In this document: positions 19,154 to 27,080 of the stretch, piece after piece
Layout: each line of letters starts with the position of its first letter
How positions within the stretch are numbered: position 1 is the first letter of the stretch
Assembly (NCBI RefSeq): GCF_019904255.1
Contig: NZ_CP063203.1
Span: 2,428,001-2,492,000, forward strand
Origin: Marixanthomonas sp. SCSIO 43207
Lineage (GTDB): Bacteria; Bacteroidota; Bacteroidia; Flavobacteriales; Flavobacteriaceae
Direction of reading: 5' to 3'
Length of the DNA stretch: 64,000 nucleotides
Position numbers and translations under genes: made by a program
The notes under the pieces: generated by a model
Told to the model about the DNA's origin: nothing
Database searches by the model: none
Seen by the model: only the letters and a program-made list of their open reading frames with translations

Positions 19154-19450
19154 ATGAAAAGAGTTATTGTAGATTACAAAAAACTAACACCTGAAATACT
19201 ATCACTATTAGTAGATAAATATCCCGATGGATATGATGATGACCAAGTAATTCGTTTTAAAAATGCGAAAAATGAAACAATTGAAGCTGTAGAAGTGCGT
19301 ACAGATGATTCAATTTACTTAGTGAAAGTAAGTTCACGTTTAGAAAATACAATGGCATCATTTGAAGAAGATGATTATGATGAAGAAGATTTTACAGACC
19401 CAATTGCTGAAATACCTGAAAAACCAATGCCCGGCGATGAGGAAGAATAA
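19154..19450 (+). CDS. Conserved acidic small protein of unknown function
   Basis: A 98-residue cytoplasmic protein. The first 65 residues look folded (VIVDYKKLTPEILSLLVDKYPDGYDDDQVIRF, then VEVRTDDSIYLVKVS), and the last 30 are very rich in Asp and Glu. It resembles short proteins conserved in Flavobacteriia with no known role. A strong bidirectional terminator follows. I cannot assign a function. Confidence 0.7.
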   Translation: MKRVIVDYKKLTPEILSLLVDKYPDGYDDDQVIRFKNAKNETIEAVEVRTDDSIYLVKVSSRLENTMASFEEDDYDEEDFTDPIAEIPEKPMPGDEEE

Positions 19451-19460
19451 AAAATAAACA

Positions 19461-19493
19461 AAAAAAGAGGTGAAAAATTCACCTCTTTTTTTT
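19461..19493. terminator. Bidirectional terminator
   Basis: A perfect stem AAGAGGTGAA...TTCACCTCTT with an A-run before it and a T-run after it, placed between two convergent genes. It should work in both directions. Confidence 0.85.
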
Positions 19494-19511
19494 ATAATAT
19501 TTACTTCTACA

Positions 19512-20060
19512 TTACGCGTGTTGTAATGTATGTTTACCTTCTTTAATTTCTTCAATTAATTTTGAATTAAAAGCTGGTAAATCATCAGGATTTCTACTGG
19601 TTACAAAACCTTCATCTACTACAACTTCTTCATCTACCCATTCTGCTCCAGCGTTAACCAAGTCATCTTTAATTGAATTGAAAGAAGTCAATTTTCTTCC
19701 TTTTACAACATCTGCAGAAATTAAAACTTGTGGTCCGTGGCAAATAGCTGCAACCGGTTTTTTCTGTTTAAAAAAATCTCTTACAAAACTTAATGCATTC
19801 TCATTTCTTCTTAGTTTATCAGGGTTGATAACGCCTCCTGGCAAGACTAATGCATTGTATTGATCTGCGTTTACGCTATCAATTGTTTTGTCTACGGTGT
19901 ATTCTTTTCCCCAGTTTCCGTCGGCCCAGGCTTTGATAGATCCAGAGTTTTCGCTTACAATATCTACTGTAAAGCCTTCTTTTTCCATCGCTTCTTTTGG
20001 TGACTTTAATTCTGATTCTTCAAATCCATCTGTAGCGATAATTGCTATTCTCTTTTCCAT
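19512..20060 (-). CDS. DJ-1/PfpI-family protein (type 1 glutamine amidotransferase-like)
   Basis: A 182-residue cytoplasmic protein of the DJ-1/PfpI superfamily. The nucleophile elbow AAICHGPQVL holds the reactive Cys; the N-terminal IIATDGFEESEL carries the conserved Glu, and VTSRNPDDLPAF is typical of PfpI/YhbO-like members. Relatives act as stress proteins or as deglycases/glyoxalases, roles still debated. It appears monocistronic. Confidence 0.88.
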   Translation of the reverse strand: MEKRIAIIATDGFEESELKSPKEAMEKEGFTVDIVSENSGSIKAWADGNWGKEYTVDKTIDSVNADQYNALVLPGGVINPDKLRRNENALSFVRDFFKQKKPVAAICHGPQVLISADVVKGRKLTSFNSIKDDLVNAGAEWVDEEVVVDEGFVTSRNPDDLPAFNSKLIEEIKEGKHTLQHA

Positions 20061-20163
20061 AGTATAAATTTTTTGTTATTAATTTTAGTATAAAGATACC
20101 TTATGATTAAAAGGCTTCCAAAACTTTCATATTAATGTTATACTAAAGATTGTTAAAGGTAAT

Positions 20164-21114
20164 CTAACTGTTTTTTAAGCGCTCAGTTTTTTTACGGTCA
20201 TCTTCAATTTTCTCCTTATAAGCCCTCAATTCTGCCAGTTCTACTTCGTATGACGGTATTGCGTGTTTGGTAGGTGTTATTTGTATGTTTCTGTGCAATG
20301 CCCAATTTACAGTTAATTCGGCTCCAAAAAATAAAATAAGACAGGTATAATACACCCATAGTAGGATTAAAACAACGCTTCCGGCTGCTCCATAAACCGA
20401 AGCAGGATTTGCTTGCGAAAAGTAAAACCCTAAAATATACTTTCCTATTAAAAACAAAAAGGATGTAAATAGAGCGCCTAGCAGAGTAGTTTTCCACTTA
20501 ATTTTCACATCTGGTAAAATAGTAAATATTGAAGCAAAAAGAGCTGTTATAAATACTTCGGAAATAATAAAATTTAAAATTGTCACCACTACAGATGAAG
20601 CTTCAGAATAATACGCACTTAAATAATTACTTATCGCCGAAATTGCCGCTGAAATAACCAAAGCAATTAATAATAATAATCCAATTGCCAAAACCAATCC
20701 AAATGAAGTAGCTCTTCTTTTTAATATATTCACAAAGCCCTCTTCTTTTGCTCTTACACTCCAAATATCGTTTAACGCTTTTTGAAGTTGAAAAAACACA
20801 CCGGTAGCCGAAAAAATAAGCATCCCTATTCCTATGCTTATGGTAAAAATAGAACTGTTTTCAATAGTAGCATTTGCGATCATAGTTTCTATAGCTTTTG
20901 CACTTCCTTGACCTATTAACCCTCCTATTTCTTCAGTAATTTTTCCTTGTACTGCTTCTGGGCCATAAAAAATTCCAGCTATATGAACTGTAATCATCAA
21001 CAATGAGGGCAAAGAGAATAAGGCATAATACGCTATTACAGCACTTTTTGCCCAAGGATCATTTTTATCCCAACTGAGATAGGTTTGTTTGAGAAATAAA
21101 AACAGCTTTATCAT
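20164..21114 (-). CDS. YihY/BrkB-family inner-membrane protein
   Basis: A 316-residue protein with about six membrane helices and a charged C-terminal tail (ELAELRAYKEKIEDDRKKTERLK). The N-terminal SWDKNDPWAKSAVIAYYALFSLPSLLM and the VYGAAGSVVLILLWVYYTCLILFFGAELT segment are family signatures. These proteins were once called ribonuclease BN but are membrane proteins of unclear, possibly transport, function. The start overlaps the dinB-like stop codon by 4 bases (ATGA), so the two are coupled. Confidence 0.88.
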   Translation of the reverse strand: MIKLFLFLKQTYLSWDKNDPWAKSAVIAYYALFSLPSLLMITVHIAGIFYGPEAVQGKITEEIGGLIGQGSAKAIETMIANATIENSSIFTISIGIGMLIFSATGVFFQLQKALNDIWSVRAKEEGFVNILKRRATSFGLVLAIGLLLLIALVISAAISAISNYLSAYYSEASSVVVTILNFIISEVFITALFASIFTILPDVKIKWKTTLLGALFTSFLFLIGKYILGFYFSQANPASVYGAAGSVVLILLWVYYTCLILFFGAELTVNWALHRNIQITPTKHAIPSYEVELAELRAYKEKIEDDRKKTERLKNS

Positions 21115-21626
21115 ACATAACGCTCCTTAATAATATTTATATGATGAATCTCGTGACCAGCAATTATGTAACCTGCCGCACTTACAGAAAGTGGTTTACC
21201 GTTTGCTTTTCCAATTTTAGTTAAAGAGCCTTTAGAAAAGCTATTGAAAAGACTAAAGGTAGCATCTCTTACAGTTTTATATTCATCGAGTAAACTTTTT
21301 ACAGAGCGAGTATTTGCTTCAGAGTTGGCTGCAAAGAGATTTTCATCAAAATCAGACAAATCTGCATTTTCAGATCGTGCAATACGTAAAATTCTATAGG
21401 AAAAAACCCGCTCGGTGTCAATTACGTGAAGTAAAACTTCTTTAGGTGTCCATTTTCCTTCAGCATATTGATAATTCCAAGTTTTTTCAGGGAAAGATTG
21501 ATAAAAGTTTAAAGCCATTTCTTTTCCTACTAATAATGCCTTTTCAATAGAGGTTTCATTAACAAGGTTTATATATCTTTTAAAATAATCGTGATAATGA
21601 GTTGGCGGAATTTCTGAAGGTTTCAT
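21111..21626 (-). CDS. DinB-superfamily protein
   Basis: A 171-residue four-helix-bundle protein. The metal-binding His triad is visible: LLHVIDTERVF and GHEIHHINII near the C-terminus. The pattern EGKWTPKEVLLHVIDTE is typical of DinB/YfiT-like proteins, which are metal-dependent and often act in bacillithiol- or similar thiol-transfer reactions. The specific reaction here is unknown. It is coupled to the downstream yihY-like gene. Confidence 0.85.
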   Translation of the reverse strand: MKPSEIPPTHYHDYFKRYINLVNETSIEKALLVGKEMALNFYQSFPEKTWNYQYAEGKWTPKEVLLHVIDTERVFSYRILRIARSENADLSDFDENLFAANSEANTRSVKSLLDEYKTVRDATFSLFNSFSKGSLTKIGKANGKPLSVSAAGYIIAGHEIHHINIIKERYV

Positions 21627-21650
21627 AGAAAATATTTTATCACTAAATAT

Positions 21651-21685
21651 AAAAAAACCCTTTGCTATTTCAACAAAGGGTTTTC
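21651..21685 (-). terminator. Terminator after the Lrp-type gene
   Basis: Stem AAACCCTTTG...CAAAGGGTTT lies between the Lrp regulator's stop codon and the dinB-like gene start, with flanking A and T runs. It can end the minus-strand regulator transcript. Confidence 0.75.
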
Positions 21686-21707
21686 AAAATAAAAAAATAA
21701 ATATCGT

Positions 21708-22193
21708 TTAGCTTTGAATATCTTTAAAGATAGAGTGCATTAATCGTTTTTTATCGTTAATGCTTTCTTCTAAAGAAATCATCGTCTCAGTGCGCGTTAC
21801 ACCTTCAATATCATCTATTTCATAAATAATGTTTTTTGCGTGACTTGTATCTTTTGCACGTATTTTACAGAATATATTAAACTTTCCTGTTGTTACGTGA
21901 GCAACAGTCACGAATGGAATTTCGTTAATACGTTCTAATACAAAGTGTGTTTGAGAAGTTTTTTGAAGAAATACGCCTACATACGCAATAAAAGAATACC
22001 CAAGTTTTTTATAATCAAGTTTTAATGATGAACCGGTAATAAACCCCGCATCTTCCATTTTTTTAACTCGTACGTGAACGGTTCCTGCAGAAATACCTAG
22101 TTTTTTTGCAATATCTGTAAATGCTGTTCGAGTATTTTCGATAAGCATATCAAGTATTTTGTGATCAGTTTCGTCTAATTTAAATTTTGCCAT
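21708..22193 (-). CDS. Lrp/AsnC-family transcription regulator
   Basis: A 161-residue regulator with an N-terminal winged helix-turn-helix (about 5-60; DETDHKILDMLIENTRTAFTDIAKKLGISAGTVHVRVKKMEDAG) and a C-terminal RAM ligand-binding domain (about 70-150). Such proteins sense amino acids and often control their own genes. I chose ATG 22193 (MAKFKLDETDHK); the longer frame adds only basic residues. A -7-like TATTTTTG precedes it. Confidence 0.92.
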   Translation of the reverse strand: MAKFKLDETDHKILDMLIENTRTAFTDIAKKLGISAGTVHVRVKKMEDAGFITGSSLKLDYKKLGYSFIAYVGVFLQKTSQTHFVLERINEIPFVTVAHVTTGKFNIFCKIRAKDTSHAKNIIYEIDDIEGVTRTETMISLEESINDKKRLMHSIFKDIQS

Positions 22194-22214
22194 AGCTCTG
22201 TGTTTTTTCGCGCG

Positions 22215-22222
22215 CAAAAATA
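22215..22222 (-). promoter_or_regulatory. Promoter -7 element (TATTTTTG) for the Lrp-type gene
   Basis: On the minus strand TATTTTTG lies about 22 bases before the chosen start at 22193, and inside the longer alternative frame only at its edge. The -33 TTG is not clear. Confidence 0.45.
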
Positions 22223-22253
22223 CTAAGTTTTTCGTAAAAAATAAACTTATTTA

Positions 22254-23393
22254 TTATAAAATAATCTCTTTACCTGTATTTTTATAACAAATTGTATATA
22301 TTTTATCGTCTATATAGATATTTTCTTGAGAATTTATCAATATCATTTCCTTGCCTATGTCAATAATTTTATGCGCTAAAAGGTGTTCCTTAGGACTTAA
22401 CTCCTTGATAACCGGGATGAAATCAATAGACTTTTCACTTAAAACCTCTTCATATTGAATAGCTATTGAAATATAAACTCCTGGTTTTACCTGCACATTC
22501 TGCAAGAGAATATCGCAATAGTTTTTTTTATTTTCAGGAATATTAAAGTATTCATCGTAGCTGGTTTGAGATGCTGTGTCAGGTTTTAAAATTCCGAAGA
22601 CATTTAAAAGAGCATAAAATATAAATTCTCTTGTTTTTTCACGTTGATAATCATCTGGATAATGCCCCGCTTCAAACAAAATTGTAGGCACTCTTAACGA
22701 AGTAAATCGATCACCCACGCAATTACTGTTAAATGTATCGTCATAACGCCCTACTTGATCCGGAATAAGATCTTGAAGTAAGTTATTCATTGCTACAATA
22801 TAATTCATAGCCTTTTTACGCGCTGGAGTCACGCTTCTGCTAGAATTTGCAGCAGGAGATAAAAACGATACAGTAGCCGGTTTATTTGTGTTTAAACCAT
22901 AAATAGTACGTTGGTCATGTAAATTAAGACACAAATCTGGAGTAACTTCTGTAAAAACAGCATCTAAAAAACTGCTTTCCTTTTGAGTAAGTTGCTTCGC
23001 ATCCCTATTAAGGTCAATATTATTTGCATTATTGCGAGTATAAAGCTCTGCTCCATCAGGATTGAGCATAGGGATTAAAAACAAGGTATTTTGATCTAGA
23101 AACTTTAAAATTTCATTTTGATATACTTTTTCTTGTTCTATAAATTTTAAAAAATCAAAAACAGCTTTGGTAGTTGTAGATTCATTTCCGTGCATTTGAG
23201 ACCAAGCTAAAATTTTATGAGGCCCATTTCCTATTTTTAAAAGCGGAATGTTCTTTCCTTTTTCTGAAACACCATACTTCAAAATTTCAACACGCGGACT
23301 TTTTTTAAGTAACGGTTCAATGTGTTCAAAGGTAATATACCGTCCTTTCAATGCCGATTTAAAATGAGTTAAATACTGATTAACAATTTCCAT
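22254..23393 (-). CDS. M14-family zinc carboxypeptidase
   Basis: A 379-residue peptidase. The zinc ligands are visible in WSQMHGNEST (HxxE) and in LNLHDQR (third His); LNPDGAELYTRNNANNIDLNRD carries the substrate-binding Asn-Arg, and FEAGHYPDDY holds the likely catalytic Glu. No signal peptide is seen, so it is probably cytoplasmic. M14 enzymes remove C-terminal residues or cut amide links in peptides or cell-wall fragments. Its promoter elements fall inside operator-like dyads shared with the divergent XRE regulator. Confidence 0.85.
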   Translation of the reverse strand: MEIVNQYLTHFKSALKGRYITFEHIEPLLKKSPRVEILKYGVSEKGKNIPLLKIGNGPHKILAWSQMHGNESTTTKAVFDFLKFIEQEKVYQNEILKFLDQNTLFLIPMLNPDGAELYTRNNANNIDLNRDAKQLTQKESSFLDAVFTEVTPDLCLNLHDQRTIYGLNTNKPATVSFLSPAANSSRSVTPARKKAMNYIVAMNNLLQDLIPDQVGRYDDTFNSNCVGDRFTSLRVPTILFEAGHYPDDYQREKTREFIFYALLNVFGILKPDTASQTSYDEYFNIPENKKNYCDILLQNVQVKPGVYISIAIQYEEVLSEKSIDFIPVIKELSPKEHLLAHKIIDIGKEMILINSQENIYIDDKIYTICYKNTGKEIIL

Positions 23394-23404
23394 ATAAATT
23401 TATC

Positions 23405-23480
23405 TGTTTACAAAAATAAACAATGCTATGTTTACCAATGTAAACATATTTTTAGGTCAGTTTGTTTTACACTGTAAACA
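23405..23480. promoter_or_regulatory. Three operator-like dyads over the M14 peptidase promoter
   Basis: TGTTTA-N6-TAAACA occurs exactly at 23405-23422 and 23429-23446, and with one mismatch at 23463-23480. On the minus strand a promoter is visible: TTG at 23438-23436, a 17-base spacer, then TATTTTTG at 23418-23411. The -33 lies in the second dyad and the -7 in the first. Binding of a dimeric regulator would block this promoter. The XRE protein encoded next door is the obvious candidate, by inference. Confidence 0.65.
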
Positions 23481-23620
23481 AAAACTAGCCAAGTTTGTGC
23501 TTTTAAGGTAATCAAATAAACAAATCAAATTAATTTATTTAATAATCTATTTATCAATATATTATAGCAATCAACTTAAACAATAAGATTAATATATTTT
23601 AACGTTTTTAGGATGTTTTT

Positions 23621-23691
23621 TTGATACTAAAATAAAATATTTTACATTTGTAAACGTTATTCTTTTAGAACCTTTGTTACAATGGTAAACA
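23621..23691 (+). promoter_or_regulatory. XRE gene promoter with two further operator-like dyads
   Basis: TTG at 23621-23623, a 19-base spacer and TACATTTG at 23643-23650 form a good Bacteroidota promoter. The dyad at 23639-23656 (imperfect, ends TAAACG) covers the -7 element, and another at 23674-23691 (TTGTTA-N6-TAAACA) spans the start codon at 23682. This suggests autoregulation. The A/T-rich stretch 23481-23620 shows nothing else that I recognise except a TTTTTAGGATG at 23605. Confidence 0.6.
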
Positions 23692-24095
23692 GCTCAGATT
23701 TTACAAAAAGATTGGAAAAAATCATCGAATATTATGGTTTATCTGCCACTGCTTTTTCTGAAGAGATTGAGTTTAACCGCTCCACTATTTCGCATCTTTT
23801 ATCAGGAAGAAACAAACCAAGTTTAGAATTTGTAATGAAAGTAGTGCAAACTTTTCCTGAGGTAGAATTGTATTGGTTATTAAATGGAAAAGGATCCTTC
23901 CCCAACTCTGAAAAACAAGAAACAAAAAATTCACCTGCACAATCTATTCCCAAAAAACCAGAATCTGATATTTCAAATAAAATAACTGAAGCTACTCAGC
24001 AAGCACATGAAAAGACAGAATCTTCAAATTCAAAAAAAATTGAGCGTATCGTGGTATTTTACACCGATGGTTCGTTTAAATCTTATTCAAATTAA
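23682..24095 (+). CDS. XRE-family helix-turn-helix regulator
   Basis: A 137-residue protein with an N-terminal lambda-repressor-type HTH (about 7-65: FTKRLEKIIEYYGLSATAFSEEIEFNRSTISHLLSGRNKPSLEFVMKVVQTFP) ending in VELYWLLNGKGSF, typical of phage-type or stand-alone XRE regulators. The middle (about 70-115) is polar, rich in Lys, Ser and Glu and probably disordered; a short hydrophobic end (IERIVVFYTDGSFKSY) may bind a partner. Its upstream region carries matching dyads, so it probably controls itself and the M14 gene. Confidence 0.85.
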   Translation: MVNSSDFTKRLEKIIEYYGLSATAFSEEIEFNRSTISHLLSGRNKPSLEFVMKVVQTFPEVELYWLLNGKGSFPNSEKQETKNSPAQSIPKKPESDISNKITEATQQAHEKTESSNSKKIERIVVFYTDGSFKSYSN

Positions 24096-24157
24096 ATAAG
24101 CTATTACGCTCGATAATTTGACAAAAAAATCAGAAATTTGCGTAGAAATTCTATTGT

Positions 24158-24529
24158 ATGCGTTTTTTTATACTTCTTGTCATTTCTTCCCTACTTGTAG
24201 GTTGTTACGAACCTGAACGAAATTGCAAAAAATTTAAAACCGGCAAATTTGAGTTTAAAGCTCTTGTTGGTACAGAATTAAAAACGACCACCTTTGTGCG
24301 TAACGATTCTATTGAGGTTGACTATTATGAAGGAAAAGCAGATACTTCTAGCATTCGCTGGATAAATGACTGTGAGTACATTGTAAAAAAAATCAACCCA
24401 AAAAATAGAGCCGAAGAAAAAGCGATTCATATGAAAATCTTAACTACAGATGGCAATGAATACACTTTTGAGTACAATGTTGTAGGGCAAACTACTCGTA
24501 AAAAAGGAGTTGCAGTTAAGGTACAATAG
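24158..24529 (+). CDS. Small lipoprotein of unknown function
   Basis: A 123-residue protein with a lipoprotein signal (MRFFILLVISSLLVGC, Cys16). The mature part has a second Cys pair (RNCKKF and NDCEYIV) and the conserved-looking run SSIRWINDCEYIVKKINPKNRAEEKAIHMKI. I recall short flavobacterial lipoproteins of this kind being labelled DNA topoisomerase IV in databases because they lie near parC/parE, as here; that label would be wrong, since nothing here is topoisomerase-like. Function unknown. Confidence 0.75.
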   Translation: MRFFILLVISSLLVGCYEPERNCKKFKTGKFEFKALVGTELKTTTFVRNDSIEVDYYEGKADTSSIRWINDCEYIVKKINPKNRAEEKAIHMKILTTDGNEYTFEYNVVGQTTRKKGVAVKVQ

Positions 24530-24546
24530 AGATTTTATCAGCTAGG

Positions 24547-26583
24547 TTATTTTTTAAAGTACTTTGCCAATAAATACAGTAATCTTTTTTGGTCTATTGG
24601 TTTTATAAGATACTCATCCATCCCTACTTTTTTACCTTTATCAATAGCTTCTCTAGTTACATCTGCCGAAAAGCCGAAAATCACAGTATCGTTGTTATAA
24701 AGCCTGATTTGTTCCACTATCTCAAAACCATCAATATTGGGCATATGTACATCCATAAAAATAAGGTCATACTTGGTTGTGTTCACTTTATCAAGGCATT
24801 CTTTACCGCTTAAGGCAATGTCAGCATTTAAACCAGATTGATCGAGCATTTTCTTTAAAACTATAGTGTTGATTTTATTGTCATCAACAATCAATGTTTT
24901 TATTCCTGTTAATTTTAAATACTCAATCTCTTCTTCAGAAAAGTTGTCTGCTATAGGAAATGATAATTGTACATTAAATTCAGTTCCTTTATGTACTTCA
25001 CTTTTTACAAGTATAGATCCATTTAAAAACTCAACCAATCCTTTAGTTATTGCAAGTCCTAGCCCACTACCACTGTGTTTTTTTCTAGTTCCATCATCAA
25101 CTTGAACAAACCTATCAAAAACCAAAGGAAGTTTCTTTTCTGAAATACCAATACCGGTATCTTTTATGGTAAAATTGAATTGTAAGTTATCATCAATTAC
25201 TTCTTCAAAATAATCAACTTGAATACTTCCTGAATTGGTAAATTTTATGGCGTTATTTAAAAGATTTGTAAATATTTGAATGGTTTTTGAATGGTCACCC
25301 ACAACCATAGAAGAAGGTTCTTCTGGAAAGTTTACTATATATTGCAGCCCTTTATTGCGTATTTCGGGTTCATAGGTTTTTACAATTTTTTGCAATGTAT
25401 CCTTTGGTTGAAAATAGGATTCTACCAATTCTGTTTTTCCCATTTCAATTTTATCAATATCTAAAATGTCATTCACCAATGATAAAAGCGATTTTGAAGA
25501 ATTTCGTAAAAGCTGTACATAGTTTTTATTTTCATCACTCATATCGTCTATATGAATAACATCGGCAAGTCCCAGAATGGCATTAAGCGGGGTACGAATC
25601 TCGTGACTCATATTTGACAAAAACTGAGTTTTGGCATTTGAAGCCTTGAGCGCTTTTTCTTGTTCCTTTCGTATCTTGGTATTTAATTCTTTTAAAGCAT
25701 TATTGGTAGCGAATAATTGTTTTGCTTTTTCTTGAACTTGTAAGGAGAATAAAGCCAACAAACCTATAAGTACAGCCAATATCAATCCAAATACCAATGC
25801 AGCTTTTTGCACAAACTGCCTTTCATTGAGTCCTTGATTTCCGCTGAAAGAAAAATTAAAATTCCAGTTTTTTTTATCAAACTCATCTACTGTTATTACA
25901 GAATTAAATATACTTGAGCTGTCTGTAACTTTATTCTTTATGGTATTGTAGCTGTAAAAAACCGTTCCAATATTATCTTCAATAGTTATTGAGTATTGTT
26001 CATTTATATTTGAGCTTATTGTATTAAACGGGTCTTCAAAGTCCATTCCTGCTGTTATGGTTCCTTGAAATTTTCCATCATAATATATTGGCACATCTAC
26101 CAAAAACAAATCTCCTCCTTGAGTCAAAGCTACCCAATTAGTGATGTTTATGGTATTGTTACGGGTGTTTTCCAGCCAGTCTTCATATCGATAATCTAGC
26201 TCTGTAATGTCTAGATTGATAACTTTTTTATTTTCTTCATATGGAACAACAGACCTAATAACACCAGTACTGTCAATAAACTCTACAAACTTAACTGCTG
26301 AGTTTTGTTCAATGATTCTATTAGCATCATTTTGCCAATACTTAAAATAAGCGCCTTTACTTTCAACGATGCGCTCTTTAAGATTTTCTAAATAGGTTAT
26401 ATTATCGAAAACTGTTTTTTCAAAGTTTTTTACAGTTATTTCACTAAGTGATTGAAGTTTTGCGTTATATTCTTTTTCTAATTCTGAATTTGCTCTGAAA
26501 TAAATAAAAAACGCTAAAAAACTCACTATTAAAAAGATAAATAGTGATATATAATAAAACGCTTTTGAATTTTTTTTCCTCAT
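24547..26583 (-). CDS. Hybrid sensor histidine kinase / response regulator
   Basis: A 678-residue inner-membrane sensor. Membrane segment at about 8-30, an extracytoplasmic sensor (about 35-255, Cache-like), second membrane segment (about 265-285), coiled linker, HisKA with His327 in NMSHEIRTPLNA, ATPase domain (TNLLNNAIKFT, DTGIGIS, GSGLGLAI) and a C-terminal receiver with Asp611 in LIFMDVHMPN. I chose ATG 26583; the longer frame would need TTG. The signal and target are unknown. It follows mscL and may share its transcript. Confidence 0.92.
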   Translation of the reverse strand: MRKKNSKAFYYISLFIFLIVSFLAFFIYFRANSELEKEYNAKLQSLSEITVKNFEKTVFDNITYLENLKERIVESKGAYFKYWQNDANRIIEQNSAVKFVEFIDSTGVIRSVVPYEENKKVINLDITELDYRYEDWLENTRNNTINITNWVALTQGGDLFLVDVPIYYDGKFQGTITAGMDFEDPFNTISSNINEQYSITIEDNIGTVFYSYNTIKNKVTDSSSIFNSVITVDEFDKKNWNFNFSFSGNQGLNERQFVQKAALVFGLILAVLIGLLALFSLQVQEKAKQLFATNNALKELNTKIRKEQEKALKASNAKTQFLSNMSHEIRTPLNAILGLADVIHIDDMSDENKNYVQLLRNSSKSLLSLVNDILDIDKIEMGKTELVESYFQPKDTLQKIVKTYEPEIRNKGLQYIVNFPEEPSSMVVGDHSKTIQIFTNLLNNAIKFTNSGSIQVDYFEEVIDDNLQFNFTIKDTGIGISEKKLPLVFDRFVQVDDGTRKKHSGSGLGLAITKGLVEFLNGSILVKSEVHKGTEFNVQLSFPIADNFSEEEIEYLKLTGIKTLIVDDNKINTIVLKKMLDQSGLNADIALSGKECLDKVNTTKYDLIFMDVHMPNIDGFEIVEQIRLYNNDTVIFGFSADVTREAIDKGKKVGMDEYLIKPIDQKRLLYLLAKYFKK

Positions 26584-26634
26584 ACCGAAAGAAAAACGCC
26601 ACAATAATTTACTGATAAAATATATTAGAAAAAA

Positions 26635-27069
26635 TTAATCGCTATTTTTTTGTTTTAAATAACGGTTTTGTTCTTCCATTAATTTCTCAATATTGGAGAG
26701 AATTTCTATGTTTTTAGGCGTTTCAACTTCTTTATTTTTAGGGTCTTCAGATTTTCTTTTAAACCTGTTTATAAACTTAATAACTACAAATATGGTAAAA
26801 GCAATAATTACAAAGTCTATCAACACTTCAAAAAGTTCACCATAACCAATCGCTACTTCTTCAACAGAGTCTGCAGCTTCTCTTAAAACAAACTTTTTAT
26901 TTGATAGTTTTACATCATCGGTTAAGAGTGACAAAGGTGGCATTATTACCTTTTTAACCAACGTACTCACTACATTATTAAAAGCGGTACCAATGATAAT
27001 CCCTACCGCCATATCAATCATATTGCCTTTTATAGCAAAGTTTTTAAACTCTTTAAAAAGTCCGGCCAT
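26635..27069 (-). CDS. mscL: Large-conductance mechanosensitive channel
   Basis: A 144-residue channel protein. The N-terminal amphipathic helix and first membrane helix (FKNFAIKGNMIDMAVGIIIGTAFNNVVSTLVKKVIMPPLSLL) are typical; a second helix (FEVLIDFVIIAFTIFVVIKFIN) and a C-terminal coiled helix follow. MscL opens under membrane tension to release solutes on osmotic downshock. It begins 11 bases after parC, so it is probably co-transcribed with parE-parC. Confidence 0.95.
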   Translation of the reverse strand: MAGLFKEFKNFAIKGNMIDMAVGIIIGTAFNNVVSTLVKKVIMPPLSLLTDDVKLSNKKFVLREAADSVEEVAIGYGELFEVLIDFVIIAFTIFVVIKFINRFKRKSEDPKNKEVETPKNIEILSNIEKLMEEQNRYLKQKNSD

Positions 27070-27080
27070 TTAAAATGTAT

